Shown here: positions 32,023-41,228 of the stretch, piece after piece
Position numbering within the stretch: position 1 is the stretch's first letter
How the letters are laid out: every line of letters begins with the position of its first letter
Assembly: GCA_015654795.1 (NCBI GenBank)
Contig: JAATGF010000157.1
Location: 1 to 47,413, forward strand
Length of the DNA stretch: 47,413 nucleotides
From: Bacteroidales bacterium
GTDB lineage: Bacteria > Bacteroidota > Bacteroidia > Bacteroidales > Prolixibacteraceae
Direction of reading: 5' to 3'
The notes under the pieces: model-generated
Databases searched by the model: none
Told to the model about the DNA's origin: nothing
Seen by the model: only the letters and a program-made list of their open reading frames with translations
Made by a program: the position numbers and the translations under genes

Positions 32023-34470
32023 ATGCAACAATTATTTTCCTTTCTGTCAGTTATTTTGATATCCATACTCCCGGTATGCGGTCAGTTGTCGGGCGTCACA
32101 GTGAAAGGGAAAGTGGTTGATGCTGAGAATCATCCCCTCGAAATGGTGAATGTTTTGGTCAAGGGCACTAAAGTAGGCGTCGTCACAAATCAGTCGGGCG
32201 AGTTTATCCTTCCTGCGGTGCCCGGAAAATCAATTATTCTTATTTTTTCGTTTGTCGGTTATGAAACTGCTGAACATGCAGTATTGCTGACTGGAAATCA
32301 ATCTGTCACGCAGGTTATGAAGCCTGTTTTTGAGCATATTCAGGAGATCGTGGTTGAGGGGAAGCGAACGGACGATAATCTGGCGTCGATTCCTCAAAAA
32401 TTAACTGAACGACTGCCTGCTATGGCTGGAAGTGTTGAAACGTTGATTAAAACCCTTCCGGGCGTAAGCAATAATAATGAGCTAAGTTCGCAATACTCGG
32501 TGAGGGGGGGAAATTTCGATGAGAATCTTGTTTATGTGAATGGCATCGAGATTATTCGTCCTTTTCTTGTGAAATCGGGCGAACAGGAGGGACTAAGCTT
32601 TATCAACAGTGATATGGTCTCATCAATCGGCTTCTCATCGGGTGGATTTGATGCTTCCTATGGGGATAAAATGTCATCTGTTCTTGATATCACCTATCGA
32701 AAACCGGTTAATAACGGGGCATCTGCCGAGATAGGGGCTTTGGGTGCTTCTGCTCATTTCGAAGGAAGTGCCGCAAAGGGAAAGTTTTCATACCTGGCCG
32801 GATACCGTTACAAGAATACAGCCTATTTGCTGGGATCGCTCGACAAAAAGGGAGAGTACAACCCTTCGTTTACAGATCTTCAGACCTATCTGAATTACAG
32901 GTTTAGTCCGCAGTTCTCGTTAGGCTTCCTCGGAAATTACGCCTCCAATACCTTTCAGTTTATCCCCGAAACCCGCTTAACGAAGTTTGGTACCCTGACG
33001 AATCCCTTTGAGTTTCTCGTTTATTTTGAAGGTAAAGAGCGTGATAAATTCGAAAATTACATGGGTGCGCTTGCTGCAGATTATTCCCCCAATGCCAGTT
33101 TATCGTTGAAATTCCAGGCAAGTTCTTTCAATTCGTTAGAAAAGGAATCGTATGATATATTGGGTGAGTATTATTTAAGTGACATTAACCAGGTACCTGA
33201 ATCGCAGAATTACGCCGATAGTACTTCTGTAATTGGGACAGGGGCGTACCTTAATCATGCGCGTAATTCGCTGACAGCAAGAGTATCGGCTTTCGAACAT
33301 CGAGGCTCTTTTTCTGCCGATCGGCATCAGCTTCAGTGGGGTCTGAAATACCAGCACGAGCAGATTACTGATCGGGTGAGTGAGTGGGAGATGCGTGATT
33401 CTGTTGGATATTCACTTCCTTATGGTCCCGACCAGCTTTCGCTATATCGGTCGGTGAAAGGGGATAATAGTATTGTTTCTAACCGTTTCTCGGGATTTAT
33501 ACAGGATAATTGGATAACCCCGATGGGAAACGGTGAGTTGTCAATCACTGGCGGCGTGAGATCGCAATATTGGGACTTTAACCAACAGACAATATTTAGT
33601 CCCAGAATATCAGGGAATTGGAAGATAGGCGCCGTGGGAAATCGCATTATCCGGGTTGCGTGGGGTGTTTATCAGCAAATGCCTTTCTTTAAGGAGATAA
33701 AGAATCGGGAAGCTCAGATCGTTCAGGGAGTGAAGGCGCAGAAGGCGATCCATTATCTCGTTGGTTACGATCGGATCTTCACCGCTTTCGATCGTCCGTT
33801 CAGATTTACAACAGAGTTATGGTATAAGGCACTTAGTCATCTGATACCTTACCAGATTGATAATTTGAACATTCAATATCTCCCCGGCCAGCAATCAGTT
33901 GGTTATGCCACGGGTATCGATTTTAAGATCAATGGTGAATTTGTTCCCGGTGCACAATCGTGGGCAAGCCTCTCGCTGATGAAGACCGGGGAGGATATCA
34001 TTGGTGATTTCTATTTAAAGGAGAATGCCGCCGGTACAGGCACCGAAAAGGTTTATCCTGGTTATATTTCGCGTCCGACTGATCAGCGCTTTAATTTCAG
34101 TCTCTTTTTCCAGGATTATTTTCCCGGTTATCCTTCCGTTAAGATGAGCATGACGCTGTTTTATGGAAGTCGTTTACCATTTGGCCCTCCGCAAGGAGAA
34201 CGTTATATGGATACTTTCAGAATGCCTCCCTACCGCCGTGTCGATGTAGGCTTTTCTAAAGTGTTGATTAATAAAGACAAGCTGAATCTCCGGAAAGAAC
34301 GAAAGTTTGGCATCAAAGATGCGTGGATTGGCTTTGAACTTTACAATCTCTTCGATATCAACAATACAATTTCCTATTTATGGATATCGGATATTAAAAA
34401 TCAGATGCATGCCGTTCCCAATTACCTGACAGGTCGGCGGATTAATCTGAAGGTGGGGATAAGGTTTTAG
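32023..34470 (+). CDS. TonB-dependent receptor with carboxypeptidase-like regulatory domain
   Basis: This 815-residue outer-membrane receptor has a signal peptide (about residues 1-20), a CarboxypepD_reg-like Ig domain (about 24-110: VTVKGKVVDAENHPLEMVNV), a plug domain (about 120-220: ETLIKTLPGVSNNNELSSQY, then SVRGGNFDEN), then a beta-barrel ending in GIRF with the terminal aromatic needed for BAM insertion. No SusD-like partner follows, so a SusC-type glycan role is less likely; siderophore, cobalamin or peptide uptake are alternatives. It is a single gene between two repeats and the ligand is unknown. Confidence 0.9.
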   Translation: MQQLFSFLSVILISILPVCGQLSGVTVKGKVVDAENHPLEMVNVLVKGTKVGVVTNQSGEFILPAVPGKSIILIFSFVGYETAEHAVLLTGNQSVTQVMKPVFEHIQEIVVEGKRTDDNLASIPQKLTERLPAMAGSVETLIKTLPGVSNNNELSSQYSVRGGNFDENLVYVNGIEIIRPFLVKSGEQEGLSFINSDMVSSIGFSSGGFDASYGDKMSSVLDITYRKPVNNGASAEIGALGASAHFEGSAAKGKFSYLAGYRYKNTAYLLGSLDKKGEYNPSFTDLQTYLNYRFSPQFSLGFLGNYASNTFQFIPETRLTKFGTLTNPFEFLVYFEGKERDKFENYMGALAADYSPNASLSLKFQASSFNSLEKESYDILGEYYLSDINQVPESQNYADSTSVIGTGAYLNHARNSLTARVSAFEHRGSFSADRHQLQWGLKYQHEQITDRVSEWEMRDSVGYSLPYGPDQLSLYRSVKGDNSIVSNRFSGFIQDNWITPMGNGELSITGGVRSQYWDFNQQTIFSPRISGNWKIGAVGNRIIRVAWGVYQQMPFFKEIKNREAQIVQGVKAQKAIHYLVGYDRIFTAFDRPFRFTTELWYKALSHLIPYQIDNLNIQYLPGQQSVGYATGIDFKINGEFVPGAQSWASLSLMKTGEDIIGDFYLKENAAGTGTEKVYPGYISRPTDQRFNFSLFFQDYFPGYPSVKMSMTLFYGSRLPFGPPQGERYMDTFRMPPYRRVDVGFSKVLINKDKLNLRKERKFGIKDAWIGFELYNLFDINNTISYLWISDIKNQMHAVPNYLTGRRINLKVGIRF

Positions 34471-34477
34471 AAAAGTT

Positions 34478-34548
34478 TGGAGTTTGGAGTACTTCGAGTG
34501 CCTAAAGTTGAACTTCAGGTACTCCACACTATAGGCACTACGTAAGTA
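34478..34548. repeat. AGTACTT/GGCACTCC palindromic repeat, copy 3 (left of four-helix gene)
   Basis: It contains GGAGTTTGGAGTACTTCGAG, TGCCTAAAGTTGAAC and GGTACTCCACACTATAGGCAC, giving partial inverted pairing. It ends 26 bp before the ATG of the four-helix-bundle gene, while a second strong copy follows that gene. Confidence 0.75.
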
Positions 34549-34574
34549 CTTTATTCACTTAAAAATAAACGCAT

Positions 34575-34934
34575 ATGGACAACAAGGAATTTAATAAACA
34601 ATTGGAAAAAAGGACAATAGGTTTTGCCATCACAATTATTAATCTGTCTTCATGTTTGCCAAATACCCCTGAAGGTAGGGTAATCAGAAATCAGGTTACA
34701 AAATCGGGTACAAGTATTGGCGCAAATTATCGTGAGGTTAACCGGTCAAGGAGCAAAGCTGATTTCTCTAACAAAATTAAAATATGTGAGAGTGAAGCAA
34801 GCGAGACGGAGTATTGGCTGGAGATAATCTTTGAATTAAAATGGGTTGAGGATCACAAATTAAACCTAATCCTTACCGAAGCAAATGAGATACTTGCAAT
34901 TTTCACTTCAATAGGCAAGAATTTAAAAAATTAG
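34575..34934 (+). CDS. Four-helix-bundle protein (23S rRNA intervening-sequence protein-like)
   Basis: This 119-residue protein matches the four-helix-bundle family: RTIGFAITIINLSSCLPNTP, then RVIRNQVTKSGTSIGANYRE, SKADFSNKIKICESEASETE and LTEANEILAIFTSIGKNL. Relatives occur in 23S rRNA intervening sequences and as free genes scattered in Bacteroidota, with no proven function. Here it lies neatly between two AGTACTT-type repeats (34478-34548 and 34943-35028), which suggests it travels with them. Length is typical. Confidence 0.92.
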   Translation: MDNKEFNKQLEKRTIGFAITIINLSSCLPNTPEGRVIRNQVTKSGTSIGANYREVNRSRSKADFSNKIKICESEASETEYWLEIIFELKWVEDHKLNLILTEANEILAIFTSIGKNLKN

Positions 34935-34942
34935 AGGAGAGA

Positions 34943-35028
34943 AAGTGTGGAGTACTTCGAGTGCCTAAAGTGCCTGGAGTTTAACTCCAAGTACTCTAGG
35001 CACTCCAAACTCTAAGTACTCCACACTT
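34943..35028. repeat. AGTACTT/GGCACTCC palindromic repeat, copy 4 (right of four-helix gene)
   Basis: The outer arms AAGTGTGGAGTACTT (34943-34957) and AAGTACTCCACACTT (35014-35028) are perfect 15-bp inverted repeats enclosing further nested pairs (CCTGGAGTT/AACTCC, TGCCTAAAGTGCC). It is the cleanest copy of this family and starts 9 bp after the four-helix gene's stop codon. Confidence 0.85.
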
Positions 35029-35127
35029 AATTTATTTCCCCTCAAATATCATTGCTGATATCCTTAAAATTCCATAGATTGGCACAATTATTAGAAAACA
35101 TATATCAACAGATTAAACTACTAAATA

Positions 35128-36339
35128 ATGGAGACGAAAGATTACATTGAGAAGGAAAACCGCTATGGCGCACACAACTATCACCCGCTTCCCGTTGTTT
35201 TGGAACGTGGTGAAGGAGTCTTTGTATGGGATGTTGAAGGTAAACGTTACTTCGATTTTCTTGCAGCTTATTCTGCTGTAAATCAGGGGCACTGTCATCC
35301 AAAGATTGTCAAAGCACTTACAGATCAGGCAGCAAGGCTGGCACTTACATCACGTGCTTTTTATAATAATGTTCTGGGAGATTGGGAAGAATTTATCACA
35401 AAGTTATTTGGATACGATAAGGTTTTACCGATGAATTCAGGTGCCGAAGCCGACGAAACAGCCCTTAAACTAACCCGTAAATGGGGTTACAAGGTAAAGG
35501 GTATTCCTCAAAATGAAGCTCGAATCGTAGTCTGCGACGGCAATTTCCATGGCCGCACCATTACAATCGTCTCCATGTCCTCTGATCCCGATGCATACAA
35601 CGATTATGGCCCTTTTACGCCTGGTTTTATCAATATTCCCTATAATGATATCGAAGCCCTTGAGCGTGAATTAAAGCATTCCAACACCGCCGGATTTCTT
35701 GTAGAACCTATTCAGGCTGAGGCTGGTGTTTATGTTCCGGGCGATGGCTATCTGAAAAAAGCAGCTGAGTTATGCAAGAAATACAATGTCCTTTTCGTCG
35801 CCGATGAAGTGCAGACAGGCCTTTGTCGCACAGGTATGATGCTTGCCTGTGATCACGAAGATGTTCGTCCTGATATTTTGGTCCTCGGGAAAGCGATTTC
35901 GGGTGGAATGCTTCCTGTATCGTGCGTATTGGCCGATGATGAGATTATGCTCACAATCAAACCCGGCGAACATGGTTCTACTTATGGTGGGAACCCTGTT
36001 GCTGCACGAGTTTCAATTGCTGCAATGGAGGTGCTTATTGATGAGAAGCTTGCCGAAAATGCAACCCGGATTGGTAAGATATTCCGTGACGAGATGAAGG
36101 CATTTAAATCGCCGTTTATCGAAGAAGTGCGTGGAAAAGGATTGTTGAATGCTATTCAGATTAAGACATATGAAGGGAAGAAAGCCTGGGATCTGTGTCT
36201 TCTGATGAAGGAAAACGGCATTTTAGCCAAGCCAACTCATGAACATACAATCCGCTTTACACCACCACTGATCATTACTGAAGCGCAGATGCGCGAAGCA
36301 ATCGGATTGATTCAAAAGTCGATGACTGAATTCATTTAA
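35128..36339 (+). CDS. rocD: Ornithine--oxo-acid aminotransferase
   Basis: This 403-residue class-III aminotransferase begins with the OAT-type [20 protein letters not shown] and contains [32 protein letters not shown]-like sequence ([15 protein letters not shown]) and the PLP lysine in [16 protein letters not shown] converts ornithine to glutamate-5-semialdehyde, feeding proline or glutamate. It lies about 14 kb from arcC-argF, which would supply ornithine, so the two may be metabolically linked. A stem with a T-tract follows its stop. Confidence 0.93.
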   Translation: METKDYIEKENRYGAHNYHPLPVVLERGEGVFVWDVEGKRYFDFLAAYSAVNQGHCHPKIVKALTDQAARLALTSRAFYNNVLGDWEEFITKLFGYDKVLPMNSGAEADETALKLTRKWGYKVKGIPQNEARIVVCDGNFHGRTITIVSMSSDPDAYNDYGPFTPGFINIPYNDIEALERELKHSNTAGFLVEPIQAEAGVYVPGDGYLKKAAELCKKYNVLFVADEVQTGLCRTGMMLACDHEDVRPDILVLGKAISGGMLPVSCVLADDEIMLTIKPGEHGSTYGGNPVAARVSIAAMEVLIDEKLAENATRIGKIFRDEMKAFKSPFIEEVRGKGLLNAIQIKTYEGKKAWDLCLLMKENGILAKPTHEHTIRFTPPLIITEAQMREAIGLIQKSMTEFI

Positions 36340-36857
36340 GTCTCAATCAATAGAAATAATTGAAGGGCGGGGAGAGATCTTCCGTCTTTTTGCTTTTATT
36401 TACTGCGAGTCGATAGATATCATATTCCCTATTTAATATAATGACAACAAAACTCTGAAGGGGTTTCATTGCTATCTCAGTCGTATTTCATTCGTACCAT
36501 ATTGCGTATTCGTTTTATCAGGTATCTTTACATAATGCTTAATTGGAGGACTGATTTGCGAAACTCTAATCTGGCTTTTGCAAAATTTTCTCATCCCGTA
36601 GGGATGACATGTTGGTAGCCCGTCTTTCAAGACGTGGCTTTCGTAAATACAACAATATTTCACACCTGCATTCAAAACTATAAGCAATTAGCTATTTCAA
36701 TTGAGTTAAATTCAGAAAAATAGTAGACTGGTTTGGTCATTCAAACCGGTTTTATTTAGTATCTTTATCCTGTGAGTTCCAAAAGTAGGTTGATGTGAGA
36801 GAGGAATAAAAGCGTTACAAATGGGAGCGTTTTGTGAAATTAAAAAACAAATAAGAT
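36340..36857. repeat. Intergenic region with dispersed element copy F (forward) and hairpins
   Basis: It contains a GCGAGTCGATAGATATC motif, two 11-bp units (36478-36499), the forward core (36531-36585), TCATCCCGTAGGGATGA, a CGTCTT/AAGACG hairpin and a region before the RhuM fragment. It is nearly the same sequence as copy D at 23250-23460. No gene is visible. Confidence 0.7.
36363..36392 (+). terminator. Probable rho-independent terminator after rocD
   Basis: AGGGCGGGGAGAGATCTTCC pairs partly with its own right side and CCGTC, with two G-U pairs, and TTTTT follows at about 36387. It resembles the GGGCGG...CCGTCC terminator at 7944 but is weaker. Confidence 0.5.
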
Positions 36858-37244
36858 ATGCAAGATAATAATTCGGACATTTTAATGTATCAGACTAAAG
36901 ATGGCATCACCAAAATTGAAACCCATTTGCAGGATGAAACTGTTTGGCTAAATCAGGCACAAATGTGTGAACTCTTTCAAAAATCGAAAGTAACTGTCAG
37001 TGAGCATCTTAAAAATATATTTCAAGAAGGTGAATTGATGGAGAATTCAGTTGTTCGGAATTTCCGAACAACTGCCAATGATGGTAAATTGTATGATATC
37101 AACTATTACAATCTCGATGTCATAATCTCGGTTGGTTACAGGGTAAAATCTCATCGGGGTACACAGTTCCGAATATGGGCAACGCATTGTAGTGGTACAA
37201 TCAGCCCCATTTCAATATCCTACCTTTCTCATACCTACTCATAG
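36858..37244 (+). pseudogene. Truncated RhuM-family virulence protein
   Basis: The 128-residue frame matches the first third of RhuM proteins (normally about 330 residues): YQTKDGITKIETHLQDETVW, WLNQAQMCELFQKS, then YYNLDVIISVGYRVKSHRGT and QFRIWAT. After RIWAT (about 37188) the match stops and the frame ends at 37244 with unrelated residues. RhuM was first described in a Salmonella pathogenicity island and is common on mobile DNA; its role is unknown. No second half is visible within 300 bp, so it is a deletion remnant and not a frameshift. Confidence 0.8.
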
Positions 37245-37539
37245 GTAAAGTTCAACTCTCCACTGATCAAACCTACCCGTTCACTGATTCTGCTTGTTGG
37301 GAGCCTGATTGGAAATTATATTCGTAAATTGAAATCTATTAATTCATCTATTAGTTAATAACTTAATTGTAGAATTTAAAAGTCCGCGTTCTTCTGTTGC
37401 ACACCCTCTCCGTCTCAATTTAAAACTGTTTTTTTTCATAATTGAAAATTTGGAAAGTTGGGGAAGATATTATCTTCCTCTTCTTTCTATTTTATTTTTC
37501 AATTGACTACTTTTACCTCAGGTAACAATTAATCTTTTC

Positions 37540-38694
37540 ATGAAATACATCGGAAGTAAGGCCATCAATATTAGGATCATAGAGCTTAGTGTATTTATTG
37601 TGATCTGGATGGCAATATTTTCCATTCCTTTTTTCAATCACCGATTAAATTATGCCGTTGATTGGACAAAAGTTATCAGAGATTGGATAAAGATATTTTC
37701 CTATCTAATCATATTTGCTGTCAATACACTGGTTTTAGTGCCTAAATTTTTATTTCAAAAGAAATACAACACCTATATTGGTTCAGCTATTTCGGTTGTC
37801 ATTTTGGTAGTTGGGCTGAGTATATCTTTAGTATTGATACTTACTCCCGCCGAACCTGTGACAATGCCACCTATGGATTTTGGACCTGGCATGCCACCCA
37901 TGGAATTAGGGTCAGGAATGCCTGCTCCAATGGGATACAGACCGGTTGCGTTACCAGAGCCAAAATCAATTTACATGATTATAATTGACGATCTGATCAT
38001 TTCGATGCTCGTTGTCGGCGCAGGTACCTCAATCAAAATGGTGGCTCAATGGCTGAACGAAGAGAATAGACGTAAAGATCTTGAGAAAGAACAACTAAAA
38101 ACGGAACTGGCCTTTTTAAGGCATCAGGTAAGTCCGCATTTTTTTATGAATACGCTTAATAATATTCATGCTTTGATTGACATAAATGCAGAAGACGCAA
38201 AAAACACGATCATCGAATTATCAACAATGATGAGGTATTTACTCTATGATACTGCGCAAGGGCAAACGACATTGAAAAAAGAGATTAATTTTATCGAAAG
38301 CTATATTTCATTGATGCAGTTAAGATTTCCGAAAAAAGTGACTGTTACTTTGGATGTTCCAACGGAAATACACAACATTCATATACCACCCATGCTTTTT
38401 CTTTCATTTCTCGAAAATGCATTTAAACATGGCGTAAGTTACCAGGCAGAATCGTTTGTTTCGTTTAAATTGGAACAAATTGATAACCGATTAAAATGTC
38501 TGATCAAAAACAGCAAACACAGTAACAAAGAAAATCTTGATAAAAGCTATTCAGGTATTGGCTTAACCAACATTAAACAAAGCCTGAAGCTCCTCTTCGG
38601 AAATGATTACCTTCTGAATATTTATGAGAATGATAAAGAATTTGAGGTGCAATTAATTATTCCTATTTATGAGAATAAAGTGTTTGTCCATTGA
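37540..38694 (+). CDS. LytS-like sensor histidine kinase with Met/Pro-rich extracytoplasmic loop
   Basis: This 384-residue kinase has four membrane helices (about residues 13-31, 53-72, 78-101 and 144-162). Between the third and fourth is a Met/Pro/Gly-rich loop (about 103-137; six Met, including MPPMDFGPGMPPMELG). The His_kinase domain has the phosphoacceptor His200 (SPHFFMNTLNNIH), and the ATPase domain carries ENAFKHGV. Such kinases act with LytTR regulators. Its 3' end overlaps the next gene by 26 bp, so the pair is one transcript. The loop might sense a metal or envelope stress, which is speculative. Confidence 0.9.
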   Translation: MKYIGSKAINIRIIELSVFIVIWMAIFSIPFFNHRLNYAVDWTKVIRDWIKIFSYLIIFAVNTLVLVPKFLFQKKYNTYIGSAISVVILVVGLSISLVLILTPAEPVTMPPMDFGPGMPPMELGSGMPAPMGYRPVALPEPKSIYMIIIDDLIISMLVVGAGTSIKMVAQWLNEENRRKDLEKEQLKTELAFLRHQVSPHFFMNTLNNIHALIDINAEDAKNTIIELSTMMRYLLYDTAQGQTTLKKEINFIESYISLMQLRFPKKVTVTLDVPTEIHNIHIPPMLFLSFLENAFKHGVSYQAESFVSFKLEQIDNRLKCLIKNSKHSNKENLDKSYSGIGLTNIKQSLKLLFGNDYLLNIYENDKEFEVQLIIPIYENKVFVH

Positions 38695-39388
38695 CGATGA
38701 GCCTCTTGCACTGCAGCAAATAGGTGCATATATTGAAAGAACTCCTTTTTTGGAAGCGGTGGCGCTCTGCCACAGTGCTTTTGAGGCATTGAAATATCTT
38801 GCAAATAATGATGTGGACCTTATGTTTGTAGATATTAATATGCCTGATCTAAACGGAATGGATTTTGTGAAGTCGTTGATGAAAAAGCCTCCGATCATTT
38901 TTACGACCGCTTACAGCGAATATGCGATGGATGGTTTTCAGGTTGATGCTATCGATTATATCCTGAAGCCAATCAGCTATGCTGTTTTTTTGAAGGCAGC
39001 GAATAAGGCAAAAAGATGGTTTGAATCAAATCATAAACAAGAGGAGACCATTCAAACTACTGCCGATTGTATCTTCGTAAAATCAGAATACAAGCTGATA
39101 CGCATCCACTTATCGGAGATCAAATATATTGAAAGCTCAAATGAATACATTCATATTCATCTTATTAACGATCAACCTATCACTACGTTAATTCGGCTGA
39201 AAGTGATTGAGGAACAACTGCCGAAGGATAAATTTATGCGTGTTCACCGCTCATTTATTGTCAATCTTGATAAAATAAAGGTGATTGAACGAAACAGGAT
39301 CATCTTTGATCATAATATTTACATTCCGATAGGAGATCAGTACAGAGATAATTTTCAGGCATATATTGATAAAACTTTCCTGATATAA
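38669..39388 (+). CDS. LytTR-family response regulator
   Basis: This 239-residue regulator has an N-terminal receiver with phosphoacceptor Asp55 (LMFVDINMPD) and the usual acidic pair at D9/D10, then a C-terminal LytTR DNA-binding domain from about residue 135 (LSEIKYIESSNEYIHIHL, FMRVHRSFIVNL). It overlaps the kinase gene by 26 bp and is surely its partner. LytTR targets are often genes for envelope, secretion or surface functions, so the 39890-47017 cluster downstream is a candidate target, which is only proximity. Confidence 0.93.
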   Translation: MRIKCLSIDDEPLALQQIGAYIERTPFLEAVALCHSAFEALKYLANNDVDLMFVDINMPDLNGMDFVKSLMKKPPIIFTTAYSEYAMDGFQVDAIDYILKPISYAVFLKAANKAKRWFESNHKQEETIQTTADCIFVKSEYKLIRIHLSEIKYIESSNEYIHIHLINDQPITTLIRLKVIEEQLPKDKFMRVHRSFIVNLDKIKVIERNRIIFDHNIYIPIGDQYRDNFQAYIDKTFLI

Positions 39389-39889
39389 ATATAAGTATTT
39401 CTTCGCATTTTGTGGCATATGGATATCATTAAAATAACCCAAAAAAGAGTTCTGTATGCGTGTAATCAGATGTCCTGTTTCAAAATACAAAGTCTAAAAG
39501 ATGGAATGCGATACTTTACCGGTAAGTACTTAAACGCAGAGAATGTAATAATGTTGTATTCGGCAAAAGCAGAATTGGAAACTTCGTAAATCAATTCTCC
39601 ATTTAAGCACTGTTTGACAATGATTGACTAAGGATGATATGTGATATAAGGTTGGTGTAAGGAAAATATATGGAGGGTCCGGAGAGAATGCTGTCGAATT
39701 GTGCTTTCGTTATATTAAATAGAGGGTCCGGTATTTATTGATTCGCATTGCAACGAACGCTGTAATTGTATTTTTGGTTTTTTTATTAAATAATTGTACC
39801 TTTCTGTTTATAAGGAAAGACATTTCATTGATTTTATTAGCATTCGAATGAAATAAAGCATTAAACTTGTCAAACCAATAATTAATTTA
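39389..39889. repeat. Intergenic region with dispersed element copy G (reverse) and possible promoter
   Basis: The reverse core lies at 39561-39612 (GGCAAAAGCAGAATTGG to AATTTAAGCACTG boundaries diverged), with the terminal TTGATTCGCATTG motif near 39735. A GGGTCCGG word occurs twice (near 39674 and 39724). TATTTTTG (39769-39776) is a candidate -7 box for the downstream cluster, 114 bp before the PqqD-like start. No gene is visible. Confidence 0.6.
39769..39776 (+). promoter_or_regulatory. Candidate -7 box (TATTTTTG) for the PqqD-ATP-grasp genes
   Basis: TATTTTTG fits TAnnTTTG. The leader would be about 110 nt, longer than for most genes here. Position only; no clear -33 element. Confidence 0.35.
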
Positions 39890-40147
39890 ATGATTAAAGT
39901 AGTGACAATGAGACTTAAAAAGAACATAGCCACCAGCGAAGAGGGATTTATCTTTAATCCGGGAACGGGTGATTCTTTTTCGACGAACGATATAGGAACC
40001 GACATCATCTCTTTGCTTAAAGATGAGCAGTCGCGCGAAATGATTATCGGGACAATATGTGCAAAGTATGATGTTGATCAAAACCAGTTCGAAAAGGATC
40101 TTGATGATTACTTATCTCAACTTAAGGACTATACAATTATAGAATAA
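39890..40147 (+). CDS. PqqD-like small protein (peptide-binding chaperone family)
   Basis: This 85-residue protein (an internal ATG at 39908 gives 79 residues and is the more usual start, MRLKKNIA) has the PqqD/RRE-like pattern: a Gly-Phe turn (EEGFIFNPGTGDSFSTNDIG), then LLKDEQSREMIIGTICAKYD and DQNQFEKDLDDYLSQLKDY, ending in Glu. PqqD proteins fold as winged-helix peptide binders that present precursor peptides to modifying enzymes. No radical SAM protein or precursor peptide is evident here; the next gene, 4 bp downstream, is an ATP-grasp ligase, suggesting that is its partner. Confidence 0.85.
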   Translation: MIKVVTMRLKKNIATSEEGFIFNPGTGDSFSTNDIGTDIISLLKDEQSREMIIGTICAKYDVDQNQFEKDLDDYLSQLKDYTIIE

Positions 40148-40151
40148 CTTG

Positions 40152-41228
40152 ATGGAGAAGCTATTAATAAATAAGGAGCAATCCGGACAAAAGATAATTG
40201 TCATAGCTGTGACCGCCTTGAATGCGATTGATAGTCCCGGACCAGGTGTTGCTGTGATACGTGCAATACGCGAATGCCCCGATTTTGAGGTACGAATCAT
40301 AGGCCTTTCCTACGAATCGCTCGAACCGGGCTTATATATGCATGATATTGTTGATAAATCTTATCAGATCCCGTACCCGTCATCAGGTACAGATGTATTG
40401 TTGGAGCGGCTTATGCACATCCATGAAATAGAACATATTGATTTAATCATCCCCAATTTTGACGCCGAACTTTTTAATTTTATCAAATTAAGAGACAAAC
40501 TTAGGGAAATAGGTATTCATACTTTTTTGCCTGAATTAACTCAATTTGAGGCTCGCGACAAAATAAAACTGTATGAATTCGGCAAAAAACACGGGCTCAG
40601 AATGCCGAAAGACAAAATCATACATCAAGTCAAAGATCTCGCTGTTGTAGCTGACCAGCTTGGATATCCAATAGTTGTGAAGGGGAAATTTTATGATGCC
40701 ATCATTGCAAATACATTTGAGCAGGCGCAAAAGGCTTTCTATAAAATTCAGGCTAAATGGGGATTACCCATTATTGTTCAGGAGTTTATCAGCGGAACAG
40801 AAATTAATATTGCAGCTTTAGGTGATGGCGAAGGAAATGCAATCAGCGTGATTCCGATGCGAAAACTTTATATCACCGACAAGGGAAAAGCCTGGGCTGG
40901 CATAACTCTTGATGATTCATCATTCATTGAACTTGCCCGAAAATTTGTCGAAGTTACGAAATGGCGGGGAGGTTGCGAACTCGAAGTTGTGCAAACATCT
41001 GATGGAATGCCATATATCATGGAGGTTAATCCGCGTTTTCCTGCCTGGATCTATTTGACGGCAGCCGCGGGACAAAATCAACCTGCGGCATTGGTAAAAA
41101 TGGCGCTTGGCGAAAAAGTGGAGCCGTTCACTGATTATGAAGTTGGGAAGATATTTATCCGCTATGCATGGGATTTGATCACCGACATTCATGAATTTCA
41201 AAAAATATCGGGAACAGGCGAACTTTAA
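40152..41228 (+). CDS. ATP-grasp ligase
   Basis: This is a 358-residue protein started at ATG 40152 (a TTG at 40149 is also in frame), 4 bp after the PqqD-like gene. It has an N-terminal pre-grasp fold, then an ATP-grasp domain with VVKGKF (about 176-181), IVQEFISGTEINI (about 208-220), CELEVV and the metal-binding MEVNPRFPAW (E291, N293). ATP-grasp enzymes activate a carboxylate as acylphosphate and join it to an amine or thiol. Coupling to a PqqD-like protein hints at a peptide or protein substrate, for instance adding an amino acid to a scaffold, but a free small-molecule ligase remains possible. Confidence 0.88.
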   Translation: MEKLLINKEQSGQKIIVIAVTALNAIDSPGPGVAVIRAIRECPDFEVRIIGLSYESLEPGLYMHDIVDKSYQIPYPSSGTDVLLERLMHIHEIEHIDLIIPNFDAELFNFIKLRDKLREIGIHTFLPELTQFEARDKIKLYEFGKKHGLRMPKDKIIHQVKDLAVVADQLGYPIVVKGKFYDAIIANTFEQAQKAFYKIQAKWGLPIIVQEFISGTEINIAALGDGEGNAISVIPMRKLYITDKGKAWAGITLDDSSFIELARKFVEVTKWRGGCELEVVQTSDGMPYIMEVNPRFPAWIYLTAAAGQNQPAALVKMALGEKVEPFTDYEVGKIFIRYAWDLITDIHEFQKISGTGEL

